Assembly: GCF_004681125.1 (NCBI RefSeq)
Contig: NZ_SIHO01000001.1
Coordinates: 569,149 to 633,148 of the forward strand
Direction of reading: 5' to 3'
Source: Glacieibacterium arshaanense
Lineage (GTDB): Bacteria; Pseudomonadota; Alphaproteobacteria; Sphingomonadales; Sphingomonadaceae
Length of the DNA stretch: 64,000 nt
Position numbers and translations under genes: made by a program. Shown piece by piece: positions 1 to 9,339 of this stretch (positions are counted from its first letter, which is position 1; every line of letters starts with the position of its first letter). The notes under the pieces are model-generated. The model worked only from the letters and a program-made list of their open reading frames with translations. It did not search any database and was not told the DNA's origin.

Positions 1-1
1 G

Positions 2-760
2 CATCCGAACACCCTCGACTATTGGCGCCTGCTCGCTGAACTCTATGCCAATGAACCGGTGGCGCCGCGCGACCGCATGATGTTCGGCATGTTGAAGCCG
101 CTGGGCATCGAACCCGGCAAGCCGTTTGCGCCCGATACGCGCGCCGCGAAAATCCTGACCGATGCCGCGCAGGTCGGCGAGTTGATGGCGCGCACCATCG
201 CCTTTGAAAAGCGCATCGAAGGCTCGGTCGTCTATCCCGGCAAGCGCTGGGAATACGCGGTTAAGTTCGACCTCGATCAGGAAAACCCCGAAAAGACCCG
301 TGTGCAGTTCGATGAACGTGGCTCGTGGTTCTACGAAGCCATCGGCATGTCGACGGGCATGCAGGGCCGCGTGCTCGGCTTCGGGCAGGTCTATCTCGAA
401 ACCTCGAAGGACAAGGCCGGCAACTGGCTCGACGGCGGCAAATGCTACCGCATGCGTGTCGATGCCAATGCGCCGGTCAAGCAGTTCTGGTCAATCACGC
501 TCTACGACAATGTCGATCGCGGCCCGCTGGTGACGCCGCAGGGCGCCGCCGACATGAGCTCGCGCCGGCCCGACCTTGTCACCAACGCCGATGGCTCGGT
601 CGATGTCTATTTCGGCCCCGAAAAGCCCAAGGGCGCGACCAACTGGATCGAGACGCTGTCCGGACGCGGCTGGTTCCCCTATTTCCGCTTCTATGCCGCA
701 ACCGAAGCCTATTTCGATAAGAGCTGGCAGTTGAACGATATCGAGGAGATTGTCGGATGA
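2..760 (+). CDS. DUF1254/DUF1214 domain protein (5' end missing)
   Basis: The reading frame is open from the left edge of the window, so this is the C-terminal 252 residues of a longer protein; the GTG at 59 lies inside the frame and is unlikely to be the real start. The segment matches the DUF1214 half of DUF1254/DUF1214 proteins: 'KQFWSITLYDN' followed by a C-terminal 'GWFPYFRFYAATEAYFDKSW' region resembles the same section of the next gene. These proteins are of unknown biochemical function, often exported or envelope-associated. The stop codon overlaps the ATG of the following paralogue by ATGA at 757-760, so the two are translated together. Family assignment is firm, function is not. Confidence 0.85.
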   Translation, partial: HPNTLDYWRLLAELYANEPVAPRDRMMFGMLKPLGIEPGKPFAPDTRAAKILTDAAQVGELMARTIAFEKRIEGSVVYPGKRWEYAVKFDLDQENPEKTRVQFDERGSWFYEAIGMSTGMQGRVLGFGQVYLETSKDKAGNWLDGGKCYRMRVDANAPVKQFWSITLYDNVDRGPLVTPQGAADMSSRRPDLVTNADGSVDVYFGPEKPKGATNWIETLSGRGWFPYFRFYAATEAYFDKSWQLNDIEEIVG

Positions 761-2067
761 GCGCGTTGACCCCCGCCGATGCCAAAGCCATTGCCGGCGA
801 GGCCTGGCTTTATGCCTTTGCACCCGTGGCGCTGTACAACACCATGTTTGCTCAGGCGATCGACGCCGCCTCGCCCTCCTTTGTCGGCGGCTTCAACCGC
901 TTCCGCCACTATGACCGGCTGGCGACACCCGATGACAAGGACATCGTCACGCCCAACAATGACACGCCCTATAGCTGGGCCTGGCTCGATCTGCGCGCCG
1001 AGCCAATGGTGCTCAGCCTGCCGGCGGTCCCCGATCGCTATTATGTCAACCAGTGGTTCGACCTTTACACCCATAACTTCGCCTATACCGGCGTACGAAC
1101 GACGGGGCGCAAGGCGGCCCATTATCTGTTCGCCGGGCCCGATTGGCAGGGCGAGGTGCCAGCCGGTATCACCAAGGTGTTTCGCGCCGAAACGCGGATC
1201 GTCGGCACGTTGACCCGCACCGCCGTCAGCGGCGCCGATGACATTCCGGCGATGAAGGCCGTGCAGGCGCAATATCTGTTGCAGCCGCTGTCGGCCTTTG
1301 CCGGCACGCCGGCGCCCGCTGCGGCCGCGATGCCGGCCTGGCCGGCCTGGGACGACGCCACGGCCAAGGGGCTGGGCTTTATCGGGTATCTGAACACGTT
1401 GCTGCCATTCTTGCCGGTGGTGTCGTCAGAAGCGGCGATGTTTGCTCGCTTTGCAAAGATCGGCATTGGCGCGGGCCGCGGCTTTGACGAAGCGGCCCTC
1501 GATCCGGCGCTGCGCGACGCGATGCGCGCCGGCGTTGCCGAGGCGGCGGCGGCGTTTCAGGCCAAGGCAGCGAAGGAAACCAGCTCGGTGGCAATGTTCG
1601 GATCACGCGCCGAACTGGGCCCGGATTACATCTATCAGCGCAGTTGCGGCGCGGCGCTGGGCATCCTTGGCAACACCAAGGAAGAGGCGATCTATGGTAG
1701 CCAGCAGACCGAGCCCGATGGCACGGTTCTGAGCGGCGCGCGTGACTGGAAGATGCGCTTTGCCCCCGGACAATGGCCGCCGGTCAATGAATTCTGGTCG
1801 ATCACCATGTATTCGCTGCCCGACCGTTTTCTGGTGCCCAATCCGGTCAATCGCTTCTCGATCGGTGACCGGACGCCAGGGTTGAAGGCCGATAGCGATG
1901 GCGGGCTGACGATCTACCTCCAGTCCGAAAGCCCCGGGCCGGACAAGGAATCGAACTGGCTGCCGACACCCAAAGGGCCGTTCTTCTTTGCCGGTCGCTT
2001 TTATGGGCCGAAGGCGGAGGCGCTCGATGGCCGCTGGACGTTGCCACGGCTGGTTGCGACGTCCTGA
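757..2067 (+). CDS. DUF1254/DUF1214 domain-containing protein
   Basis: A 436-residue complete member of the DUF1254 (about residues 25-160) plus DUF1214 (about 300-425) family. The N-terminal part has the family pattern 'PNNDTPYSWAWLDLRAEP' and 'YYVNQWFDLYTHNF'; the C-terminal part has 'NEFWSITMYS' and a final 'GPFFFAGRFYGP' that parallels the partial gene upstream. No signal peptide is evident. It is translationally coupled to the upstream paralogue and ends 22 bp from the stop of the convergent amidohydrolase gene. The substrate is unknown; calling it an enzyme would be a guess. Confidence 0.88.
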   Translation: MSALTPADAKAIAGEAWLYAFAPVALYNTMFAQAIDAASPSFVGGFNRFRHYDRLATPDDKDIVTPNNDTPYSWAWLDLRAEPMVLSLPAVPDRYYVNQWFDLYTHNFAYTGVRTTGRKAAHYLFAGPDWQGEVPAGITKVFRAETRIVGTLTRTAVSGADDIPAMKAVQAQYLLQPLSAFAGTPAPAAAAMPAWPAWDDATAKGLGFIGYLNTLLPFLPVVSSEAAMFARFAKIGIGAGRGFDEAALDPALRDAMRAGVAEAAAAFQAKAAKETSSVAMFGSRAELGPDYIYQRSCGAALGILGNTKEEAIYGSQQTEPDGTVLSGARDWKMRFAPGQWPPVNEFWSITMYSLPDRFLVPNPVNRFSIGDRTPGLKADSDGGLTIYLQSESPGPDKESNWLPTPKGPFFFAGRFYGPKAEALDGRWTLPRLVATS

Positions 2068-2088
2068 GACGTCGCAACCGGCAAGCGC

Positions 2089-5000
2089 CTATTCCCACCA
2101 ATAAGGCGCGCGTTTGCGGGTGCCGGTGACGTCCTCGTTCATCGTTCTGGGGTCATACATGCGGCCGCCGATCATGACGCGGTGGACGGTTTCGCTGTTG
2201 CGGATATCGACCGTCGGGTCCTTGTCGAGCACGACGAGGTCGGCGAGCTTGCCTGGTTCAAGGCTGCCGATGTCCTTGGCCATGCCGAGCGATTTCGCGG
2301 GGACGATGGTGCCGGCCGCCAGTGCCTCGATCGGGCTCATGCCGCCGCGGACAAATGACCAGAGCTCCCAGTGCGGGCCGATGCCGGCCTGCTGGCCGTG
2401 CGCGCCGATCGAGACCAGCACGCCGCGCTTTGCCAGTTTGTGGGCTTCGCGGGCGTTGTCGTCGTCGACGAATTCGCTTTCGGGTGCCTTGGTGCGGCGG
2501 ACGTTGTTTTCGGCGAGTTCGGTCGGCGGGATGTTGGCGACGAGCAGCGGCTGCGCGAACACATCGGTCGCCTGCCGCCAATAGGGGTCGCCGGCCAGCC
2601 CGCCGTAGGTAACCACCAGCGTCGGCGTGTAGTTGGTCGTCGTTTGCGGGAAGAAGCTCAGCACATCGTCGTAGAACACCCCGAGCGGGATATTATGTTC
2701 AAGCGTCGAATTGCCGTCAGCGGCAATCGTCATGTCCATGCCGAACAACGACCCGCCTTCGGCGACCACCTGCATGCCTTCGCGGCGCGCCGCCTCGACG
2801 ACCTGCTGGCGCTGTTCGCGCCGCGGTTGGTTGTAGTTCTTGATGCTGTAGGCGCCCTGCGCCTTGAGGCGGCGGACGTGTGCAAGTGCATCGTCGAGGC
2901 TATCGATCTGCGCATACACATCGGCGGCCTTGGCGCCGTAGACGATCTCGCCGGTCGAGAAGATGCGCGGGCCGAGGATGATACCGGCTTGCTGCATTTC
3001 CTTGGCGGCGAAGATCTCGCTGGCGCGCGCCGACGGGTTGTGGATCGTCGTCGTGCCGAGCGCGAGGTTGACCATCGAGCTCCAGTTCTGCTGCGGCACC
3101 AGCTCGTCGCTGCCCTGCGGGCCGTGCGCGTGCGCATCGATGAGACCGGGGATGATCGTCTTGCCCGCCATGTCGACAGTTTTGGCGCCCGCCGGAACGG
3201 TGACGCTGCCCGACGGCCCGACAGCGAGGATGCGGTCGCCCTGGATGACGATGGTGCCGTTGTCGATGATGCCGCCGTCGTTAGCGCCACCGTCGCCGCC
3301 GGCCACAGGTTTGCCCGCCATGGTGACGATGCGTGCGCCCGTGAGCGCGACGATGCCGGTTGGGCGGTCGGCGCTGACTTCGCGTGCTAGCGAAACGCCG
3401 GTCGTCGGCGCTGCGAACTTGGCGCTGTCACCCGGCGCCGAGCGGAAGAACTCATTGGTACGTGCGGTGTAGAGCGTCGGTCCGACGCTCCAGTGGAGTT
3501 CGTTGCCGCCGTTCGACCAATGGATGAAATCGGCACCCCCGCGGCTGACGCGGGTGACGGGCAGGCCACCGCCGCTGCTCGACACCGACACGTCCTGCGT
3601 GCCTGGCATCAGCGGCATGACAAAGGCTTCGTAGTTCTGGCGGAACGCGAAGTATCTGCCGTCAGGCGAAACGCTATAGTCACTGACTAGTTCGCCGGTG
3701 GCGTGGACACGCTTTTCATCGCCTGCGAGGTCGGTGCTGACGAGCTGCAGCTTGCCCTTCTCACTACCAATCATGAACAGGCGGTCGTTCGAAGCGCCGA
3801 ACTGCGGCGCGGCATAGTCGCGGCTGATCAGCGTTGCAGCACCACCGGCGGCGGGGATGCGATAGACGCCGGGCGCGACGCCCCAGTTGGGCGAGGTCAG
3901 CCCGCCGCCGCTGGCCTTTTCGAAAACGATCGTGTTGCCGTCGGGCGAAAAGCGCGGGCGCGCATAATGGCCGGGCTGGGTGGTGACGGTCTTGGCGCCG
4001 CCGCCGCTTGCCGACACGGTGCGGATGCTGCCGAGCTTGCCGTCGTTCCAGCTGACGAAAACGATCTTGCTGCCGTCGCGCGACCATGACGGGAACAGCT
4101 CGAAGTCGGCCTCGTCGTTGGTCAGCCGGCGCGGGGCGCTGCCGTCGGTCGGCTTGATGTAGAGTTTGCCGAGGCTTTCAAACACGACCTTGCCGCCGTC
4201 GGGCGAGACGCTGGCAAAGCGCGTCATCTTGGTGGTGAAATGGTCAGGCGCCACGGTCATTTGCGGGTGCGGTGCATCGATGACGCCGCGCGTATCATTG
4301 ACCTTGAACGGGATGACCGCGGCGTCGCCGCCGCTGCCGGAAACCTTGCGGATCTTGCCGCCGGCCCAGAAGATGATGGTCTTGCTGTCGGGTGTCCACG
4401 CCATGTTCGGGTAGACGCCGGTGACCGCCCAGGTGCCCTGAAGGTCAGGATCGAGGCCGTCATAGAGTTTGCGCTGCACGCCCGAGGCGAGGTCCATCAC
4501 ATAGAGCCGCGAGCTGCCCTGTTCGCGTCGTACAAAGGCGATCGACTTGCCATCGGGGGAGGGGGTGGGGCGCACCGAGCCGCCGTTGCCCGACAGCACC
4601 GTGGTCACCTCGCCGGTGTCCATGTCGTAGCGTTCGACGTTGAACAGGTCGGTGTTCCAGTCCTGCGCATATTCGAAGATCGGGCCGCGCGTGATGTTGC
4701 GCGTGTAATAGATGCCCTTGCCGTCGGGGCTGAAGGTCGGTTCGCCGAGTTCCTTCTGCAGCTTCTCGTCGGCGCGCTTGACCAGCACCACGCCGCCGCC
4801 GCCCGAGACGTGATAGAGCCACACCTCGCCGGTGCCGAGCGAGCGGCCAGTGGTGAAATGCTTTTTCGCGGCAATGAAGCGCCCGTCGGGGCTCCAGGTC
4901 GGCTGGTTGAGCAGGCGGAAATCTTCCTTGGTGACTTGCAGCTTGTTCGAGCCGTCGCGGTTCATCACCCAGATGTTGTCGCCGCCGCCACGGTCCGAGG

Positions 5001-5337
5001 TGAAGGCGATGCGGCTGCCGTCGGGCGAAAACCGCGGCTGGACTTCCCAGGCGAGACCTTCGGCAATGCGCGTCGCTGTGCCACCGCTGATCGGCATCGT
5101 GTAGATGTCGCCGAGCAGCGTGAAGGCGATGGTGCTGCCGTCGCGGCTGACATCAAGGTCCATCCAGCTGCCCGAGTCGACCGAAATCGGCACTTGCCGC
5201 ACGGCGGCGGCAGGCGGCGCGTTGACATCCCATTTGGGCGCGGCGGGTTCGGCAGCTGTTGCCGGCAAGGCGTGCATCATGGCAGCAGCGGACGCCACCC
5301 CCAGCAGGCGGGTGACAAGGCGCGGTTGGTTGGTCAT
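2089..5337 (-). CDS. Exported TolB-propeller/amidohydrolase fusion
   Basis: A 1082-residue predicted exported protein. The chosen start (MTNQPRLV) is preceded by AGGGG and gives a clean signal peptide ending near ALPATAA; the open frame extends 24 codons further but without a better ribosome site. Residues about 60-640 hold at least eight PD40/TolB propeller repeats of the type FSPDG-x-x-I-x-F. The last roughly 420 residues form an amidohydrolase domain: 'LIDAHAHGPQGSDE' gives the HxH metal motif, and the domain closes with 'GSLEPGKLADLVVLD'. Such fusions are a known family in proteobacteria, presumably periplasmic hydrolases of peptides or cyclic amides, but the substrate is not established. 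It stands alone on this strand, with 191 bp separating it from the divergent dioxygenase gene. Confidence 0.9.
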   Translation of the reverse strand: MTNQPRLVTRLLGVASAAAMMHALPATAAEPAAPKWDVNAPPAAAVRQVPISVDSGSWMDLDVSRDGSTIAFTLLGDIYTMPISGGTATRIAEGLAWEVQPRFSPDGSRIAFTSDRGGGDNIWVMNRDGSNKLQVTKEDFRLLNQPTWSPDGRFIAAKKHFTTGRSLGTGEVWLYHVSGGGGVVLVKRADEKLQKELGEPTFSPDGKGIYYTRNITRGPIFEYAQDWNTDLFNVERYDMDTGEVTTVLSGNGGSVRPTPSPDGKSIAFVRREQGSSRLYVMDLASGVQRKLYDGLDPDLQGTWAVTGVYPNMAWTPDSKTIIFWAGGKIRKVSGSGGDAAVIPFKVNDTRGVIDAPHPQMTVAPDHFTTKMTRFASVSPDGGKVVFESLGKLYIKPTDGSAPRRLTNDEADFELFPSWSRDGSKIVFVSWNDGKLGSIRTVSASGGGAKTVTTQPGHYARPRFSPDGNTIVFEKASGGGLTSPNWGVAPGVYRIPAAGGAATLISRDYAAPQFGASNDRLFMIGSEKGKLQLVSTDLAGDEKRVHATGELVSDYSVSPDGRYFAFRQNYEAFVMPLMPGTQDVSVSSSGGGLPVTRVSRGGADFIHWSNGGNELHWSVGPTLYTARTNEFFRSAPGDSAKFAAPTTGVSLAREVSADRPTGIVALTGARIVTMAGKPVAGGDGGANDGGIIDNGTIVIQGDRILAVGPSGSVTVPAGAKTVDMAGKTIIPGLIDAHAHGPQGSDELVPQQNWSSMVNLALGTTTIHNPSARASEIFAAKEMQQAGIILGPRIFSTGEIVYGAKAADVYAQIDSLDDALAHVRRLKAQGAYSIKNYNQPRREQRQQVVEAARREGMQVVAEGGSLFGMDMTIAADGNSTLEHNIPLGVFYDDVLSFFPQTTTNYTPTLVVTYGGLAGDPYWRQATDVFAQPLLVANIPPTELAENNVRRTKAPESEFVDDDNAREAHKLAKRGVLVSIGAHGQQAGIGPHWELWSFVRGGMSPIEALAAGTIVPAKSLGMAKDIGSLEPGKLADLVVLDKDPTVDIRNSETVHRVMIGGRMYDPRTMNEDVTGTRKRAPYWWE

Positions 5338-5528
5338 TGGATTTCCCCTGAACTGACTGGCCCGATTGGGCGTATGCACCATCACTAACGCCGCGCGGGC
5401 GGCGTGCAAGTGCGCTGACGTCGCCAGATGCCGGTTGAATTACAGTGGCCAAGCAGGCAAAACGGCGGCCGTAAGCCAGTGCCCCGGCGTCAGGCTATGA
5501 CGCGCCCCGTTTTGCGAGCACCAACGCC

Positions 5529-6488
5529 ATGTCGCCGCGTGAATTTTCGGCAACGATTGAAGCCTTTGAAGGCGGTGGTACGGTCAGCATGCTGCCGTGG
5601 GTCGATGCCAATCTGGGCGAGGTCAAGGCGATGCTGGCGTCGCAGGGCGCAGTGCTGCTGCGCAACTTCGCCGACAGCGCGGGTGACGACCTCGCCGAAA
5701 CCGTGCTTGGCCGCATCGGCAACGAGTTGCTCGACGACGCCTATTGGTCGACGCCGCGCAAGGGCGTCAAAGGCAAGACCTTCACTGCCACCGAAATGGC
5801 TAGCAACCGCACGATCGCGCTGCACAGCGAGATGGCGTACATGCCTGCCTGGCCGCGGCTGGTGGCATTCCATGCGCTGATCGTCGCCGAAACCGGCGGC
5901 GAGACTACGGTGTGCGACCTTGACGCCGCGAGCGCGCTGATGGGCGATGTGGCGGCGAAGTTCGCGGCGCAGGACATCATCTACCAGCGCAGCTTCCACA
6001 AGGGCATCGACATCCCGTGGCAAACGGCATTCCGTACCGAAGACCGCGCTGACGTTGACGAGGTCGCAGCGCGCAACGGCATGACGGTGCGCTGGCTCGA
6101 CAACGGTGTGCTGCAGACCGAGCACCGCGCGCAAGGCACCGTCGCCGACGAGGCCGGGCGGCCGCTATGGTTCAACCAGGCGCATGTTTTTCATGCCTCG
6201 TCGCTCGGGCCGGCGCGGGCGCAGCTTGAAAAGCTGGTGGGCGCCGACAAGCTGCCGCGTAACGCAATTTTCGCCGACCGTACTCCGATTGCCGATGCCG
6301 ACATGGCGAAGGTCCAGGACGCCTTCAACACCACGACCTGCGCGATGGCGTGGCAGCCCGGCGATGTGCTGGTGCTCGACAACATGCGTTTCGCGCACGG
6401 CCGCGCGCCGTTCACCGGCGCACGCAAGCTGCATGTAGCCATGGCCGACGCGCAAACGGTGCGCACCCGCACGCCGCTGTTCGGCTGA
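5529..6488 (+). CDS. SyrP-like TauD/TfdA family Fe(II)/2-oxoglutarate dioxygenase
   Basis: 319 residues with the double-stranded beta-helix fold of the TauD/TfdA superfamily. The iron site is His99-x-Glu101 ('LHSEMAY') with the distal His290 in 'MRFAHGRAPF', and 'RKLHVAMAD' near the C-terminus. Use of HxE rather than HxD, and the 'HSEMAY' context, is typical of the SyrP/clavaminate-synthase-like branch, whose characterised member SyrP hydroxylates an amino acid tethered to an NRPS carrier. That fits the neighbour: the next gene starts 9 bp downstream and contains adenylation and carrier domains. Hydroxylation of a carrier-bound substrate is inference from family and context. The start lacks a clear Shine-Dalgarno sequence, so the N-terminus is uncertain by a few codons. 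Confidence 0.85.
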   Translation: MSPREFSATIEAFEGGGTVSMLPWVDANLGEVKAMLASQGAVLLRNFADSAGDDLAETVLGRIGNELLDDAYWSTPRKGVKGKTFTATEMASNRTIALHSEMAYMPAWPRLVAFHALIVAETGGETTVCDLDAASALMGDVAAKFAAQDIIYQRSFHKGIDIPWQTAFRTEDRADVDEVAARNGMTVRWLDNGVLQTEHRAQGTVADEAGRPLWFNQAHVFHASSLGPARAQLEKLVGADKLPRNAIFADRTPIADADMAKVQDAFNTTTCAMAWQPGDVLVLDNMRFAHGRAPFTGARKLHVAMADAQTVRTRTPLFG

Positions 6489-6497
6489 GCCGTAGCC

Positions 6498-9329
6498 ATG
6501 GCCGCATCGCCTTCGCCAAATCCGGCCGCATGGGCGCCCGGCCCCGTTGTCGGCGTGGTGCAGGCGGCGAGCCTCGATTTCATCGGGACGATGCTGGCGC
6601 TCGAGGCCGAAGGTGCAGTAGCGGTGCTGCTGCGTGCCGTGGATGATGCTGAACGCATCGCTTCGACCGGAGTGTCGCGCGTCATCGTGCCCGCCGCCGG
6701 GGCAGGGTGGAGCCAGGCGACCTATGCGCCGCGCGGCGGCGACGCCATAGCGCAGATCGCTTTTACATCGGGGACGACCGGCACCGCGACCGCAGTCGCG
6801 CTCACGCACGCCAATCTGGCGAACACGCAGGGCCGGCTGATCGCGGCGCAGGGACTCGACAGCGACGTCCGCGAATATCTCGGCGTGCCACCGGGCTATT
6901 CATTCGGGCTGGGGCGGGTGCGGGCGGTGGCGGGTGTCGGCGGGCAGTTGTTCGTGCCGGCGCATGGGTTTGACCCGCATGAATTTGGCCAGATGTTGCA
7001 GACCGGCGCGGTCAACGCGCTGTCGGCGGTGCCGACCTTGCTGCGCGTGCTGCTCGCCAATCGCGACCAACTGGGCGATGCAGGGGCACGATTGCGCTGG
7101 CTCGAAATCGGCAGCCAGGCGATGACGCGCGGCGAAAAGGAGGCGGTCAAGGCGCTGTTCCCCAACGCGCGCATCGTCCAGCACTACGGGCTGACACAGG
7201 CGTCGCGCACGACCTTCCTCGATCTCCATGCCGCCGAAGGTGCGCAACTCGACAGCGTCGGGCGAGCGGTGGCGCCGGTCGAACTGCGCGTCGATGCTGA
7301 TGGCGAACTCCATGTGCGCGGGCCGCATGTCGCGCCGTTCCGGCTGGTCGCAGGCGCATTGCAGCCGCTGACTGACGCGGATGGCTGGCTCGCCACCGGT
7401 GACCTCGCCCGGCTCGATGACGACTGGCTAACCTTTGAAGGCCGCCGCGACGACCAGATCAACTGCGGCGGCATCAAGCTGCAACCCGATGCCATCGAAG
7501 CCGGCATCACTGCCGCGCTCGGTGCGGTGCCGGTCGGTGTCACGCGGCTCAGCGACGCATTGCGCGGCGACGGCATATTGGTCGCTGCCGAACGCGGCGC
7601 CGGGGTCGATGTCGACGCGCTGCGGGCTGCCGCCGACAAGGTCATCGCAGGGCTGGGAGTCCACGCCGGCACCGCACTCGACGTGACCTTGGTCGATGCG
7701 TTGCCACGCACTGAAACCGGCAAATTGCGCCGCGCTGCACTCGCGGCCGCGCACGTGCCGCACAGCTACGCCGATACGCCTGAAGCGCGGCTGGTCAAGC
7801 TGTGGCAGCAAGTGCTTGGTATCGAAGCGGTCGGCGTCAACGACAGCTTCTTCGACCTCGGCGGCGATCCGCTGGTCGGCCATGACCTGATTGCCGCCAT
7901 GGAAGCGCAGGGCATTTCGGCGTCCGCGGCGAGCGGCTTGTGGGACGGGCTGAGCATAGCGCAGATCCTGACACTCGATGCCGCGCCAGTAGCGGGCGCG
8001 GGCGCCGAGGCGCAAATCCTAGCGCTGTGGCGCGAGACTTTGGGCCGCGAGGATGTCAGCCTGACACAGGGCTTTTACGACGTCGGCGGCGACTCGCTGT
8101 CGGCGATCACGCTGGCGCTCAACATGGAGCGCGCCGGCTTCGATCCCGAACTTGCGCGCGCAATCTTCGACGGCAAGACCATCGCCGAAATCGCCGCCGA
8201 GGCCGATGCTGCCGCCGGCCCGCAGGTCGCCGACCGGCCGGCGCCGGTGCGCACCAAGAGCCAGATCGCGCTGCTCAGCGAGGGGATGAACCTCGTCAAG
8301 GGTATCCTCGTTCTGTGCATGATCGCGTCGCATTGGGTTCCAATTTATCTCGGCTATCTCGGGCTGCGCGGTGGGCTGATTTCGAAGGCCATCCAGCCGG
8401 CGCTGTCGATGGGCACGCCGACGCTGGCGTTCATTTTCGGCATCGGCATCCCGGTGTTCCACGCGCGGCAATATGCCGGCAGCGGGCCGGCGTTCCGCGC
8501 CAATGTGCGCAAGGGCGGGCTGCTGCTCGCGGTCGGTTTGCTCGTCGGCTTCTTCCTCGAGGCGGCGACGCGTCTGGTGGCGGGCGAGACGTTCGACGCA
8601 ACGCTGGTCGCTTCGTCATTCACCAACGGGCCGTTCCTGTACTTCCTCGCCGCGACGCTCTCGATGCCGCTTTGGATCGGGGCGGTGCGGCGCGACACGG
8701 CGTCGATGGTGCGGCTGGCGCTGGTCGCGCTGGTGTTCATGGCGGCGTATCTGGTGCTGCTCGCGGTGCTGCCGGCAGACGCCAGCGGTGCGGCGGCGGT
8801 GTTCCTGCGCGAGGCGTTCGCCGGCCACTGGAGCCTGTTCCAGCTCGGGTCGCTGACGCTGGCGGGCGTTGTCGTCGGGCTGCTGATCGAGAACCATCTG
8901 GCGGCGGGCGGCAACCTCCGCGCTATCGCGCCGGTCGGGGTGATCGTGTTCGGCACCGGCATGGTGATGTCCGCGGCGGCGCACGACCTTGCCAGCTGGA
9001 TCACCCCGCATGAGTCGATCACCTTGTGGTCGGCGATCGCTTATGCAGGCATCGCGCTGTGGCTGGTGGCACGTTTCGAGGGCATCGCACAGGCCGCAGC
9101 GCCAGTCGCCCCGGCGCGGCTCGGCGTACAGCTGCTCGCCAGCCTCGGCATCCTGCTGTTCCCGCTCTACGTGCTGCAGAGCCTCGTCTACCACTCGGCG
9201 TCGATTATCGAGATGCTGACCGGGCAGAGCCTGATCAAGATGCTGACGCTGTGCATCGCGATCTTCCTGGTGCTGGCCAGCTATCCGGTGTGGCGTGTCT
9301 GGCGGCTGTACTACGCCGACCGGCGCTAG
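6498..9329 (+). CDS. Adenylation-carrier-carrier-membrane acyltransferase-like multidomain protein
   Basis: 943 residues. Residues 1-420 are an adenylate-forming domain with a short N-terminus: the TSGTTG loop starts at residue 90, earlier than usual. The loop continues TATAVA instead of the usual xPKGV, but the hinge 'GRRDDQINCGG' (about 315) and the catalytic lysine K409 in 'PRTETGKLRR' are present. Two carrier domains follow: the first reads GGDPL, with Pro458 where the phosphopantetheine serine should be, and the second has a normal GGDS (Ser533). Residues about 595-935 are a polytopic membrane domain with about ten hydrophobic helices, looking like a membrane acyltransferase; that family call is tentative. 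The layout suggests a membrane-anchored enzyme that activates a small acid or amino acid, loads it on the second carrier, lets the upstream dioxygenase modify it and transfers it at the membrane. Product unknown. Confidence 0.8.
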   Translation: MAASPSPNPAAWAPGPVVGVVQAASLDFIGTMLALEAEGAVAVLLRAVDDAERIASTGVSRVIVPAAGAGWSQATYAPRGGDAIAQIAFTSGTTGTATAVALTHANLANTQGRLIAAQGLDSDVREYLGVPPGYSFGLGRVRAVAGVGGQLFVPAHGFDPHEFGQMLQTGAVNALSAVPTLLRVLLANRDQLGDAGARLRWLEIGSQAMTRGEKEAVKALFPNARIVQHYGLTQASRTTFLDLHAAEGAQLDSVGRAVAPVELRVDADGELHVRGPHVAPFRLVAGALQPLTDADGWLATGDLARLDDDWLTFEGRRDDQINCGGIKLQPDAIEAGITAALGAVPVGVTRLSDALRGDGILVAAERGAGVDVDALRAAADKVIAGLGVHAGTALDVTLVDALPRTETGKLRRAALAAAHVPHSYADTPEARLVKLWQQVLGIEAVGVNDSFFDLGGDPLVGHDLIAAMEAQGISASAASGLWDGLSIAQILTLDAAPVAGAGAEAQILALWRETLGREDVSLTQGFYDVGGDSLSAITLALNMERAGFDPELARAIFDGKTIAEIAAEADAAAGPQVADRPAPVRTKSQIALLSEGMNLVKGILVLCMIASHWVPIYLGYLGLRGGLISKAIQPALSMGTPTLAFIFGIGIPVFHARQYAGSGPAFRANVRKGGLLLAVGLLVGFFLEAATRLVAGETFDATLVASSFTNGPFLYFLAATLSMPLWIGAVRRDTASMVRLALVALVFMAAYLVLLAVLPADASGAAAVFLREAFAGHWSLFQLGSLTLAGVVVGLLIENHLAAGGNLRAIAPVGVIVFGTGMVMSAAAHDLASWITPHESITLWSAIAYAGIALWLVARFEGIAQAAAPVAPARLGVQLLASLGILLFPLYVLQSLVYHSASIIEMLTGQSLIKMLTLCIAIFLVLASYPVWRVWRLYYADRR

Positions 9330-9335
9330 CGCCGG
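9320..9335. terminator. Perfect 16-bp palindrome between convergent genes
   Basis: CCGGCGCTAGCGCCGG spans the stop codon of the multidomain gene and lies just before the stop of the convergent cysQ. It can fold as a GC-rich hairpin from either strand, so it may serve as a bidirectional terminator, but there is no T-tract. Structural observation only. Confidence 0.3.
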
Positions 9336-9339
9336 GGGT

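Noticed and set aside
2371-3390. Long open frame opposite the amidohydrolase gene
   Set aside because: Typical high-GC antisense shadow; the protein has no family pattern, and the other strand encodes a clear amidohydrolase. The same applies to the long antisense frames at 4240-5388, 10467-11987, 12032-13243, 18492-19949, 32423-34777 and 40196-42394.
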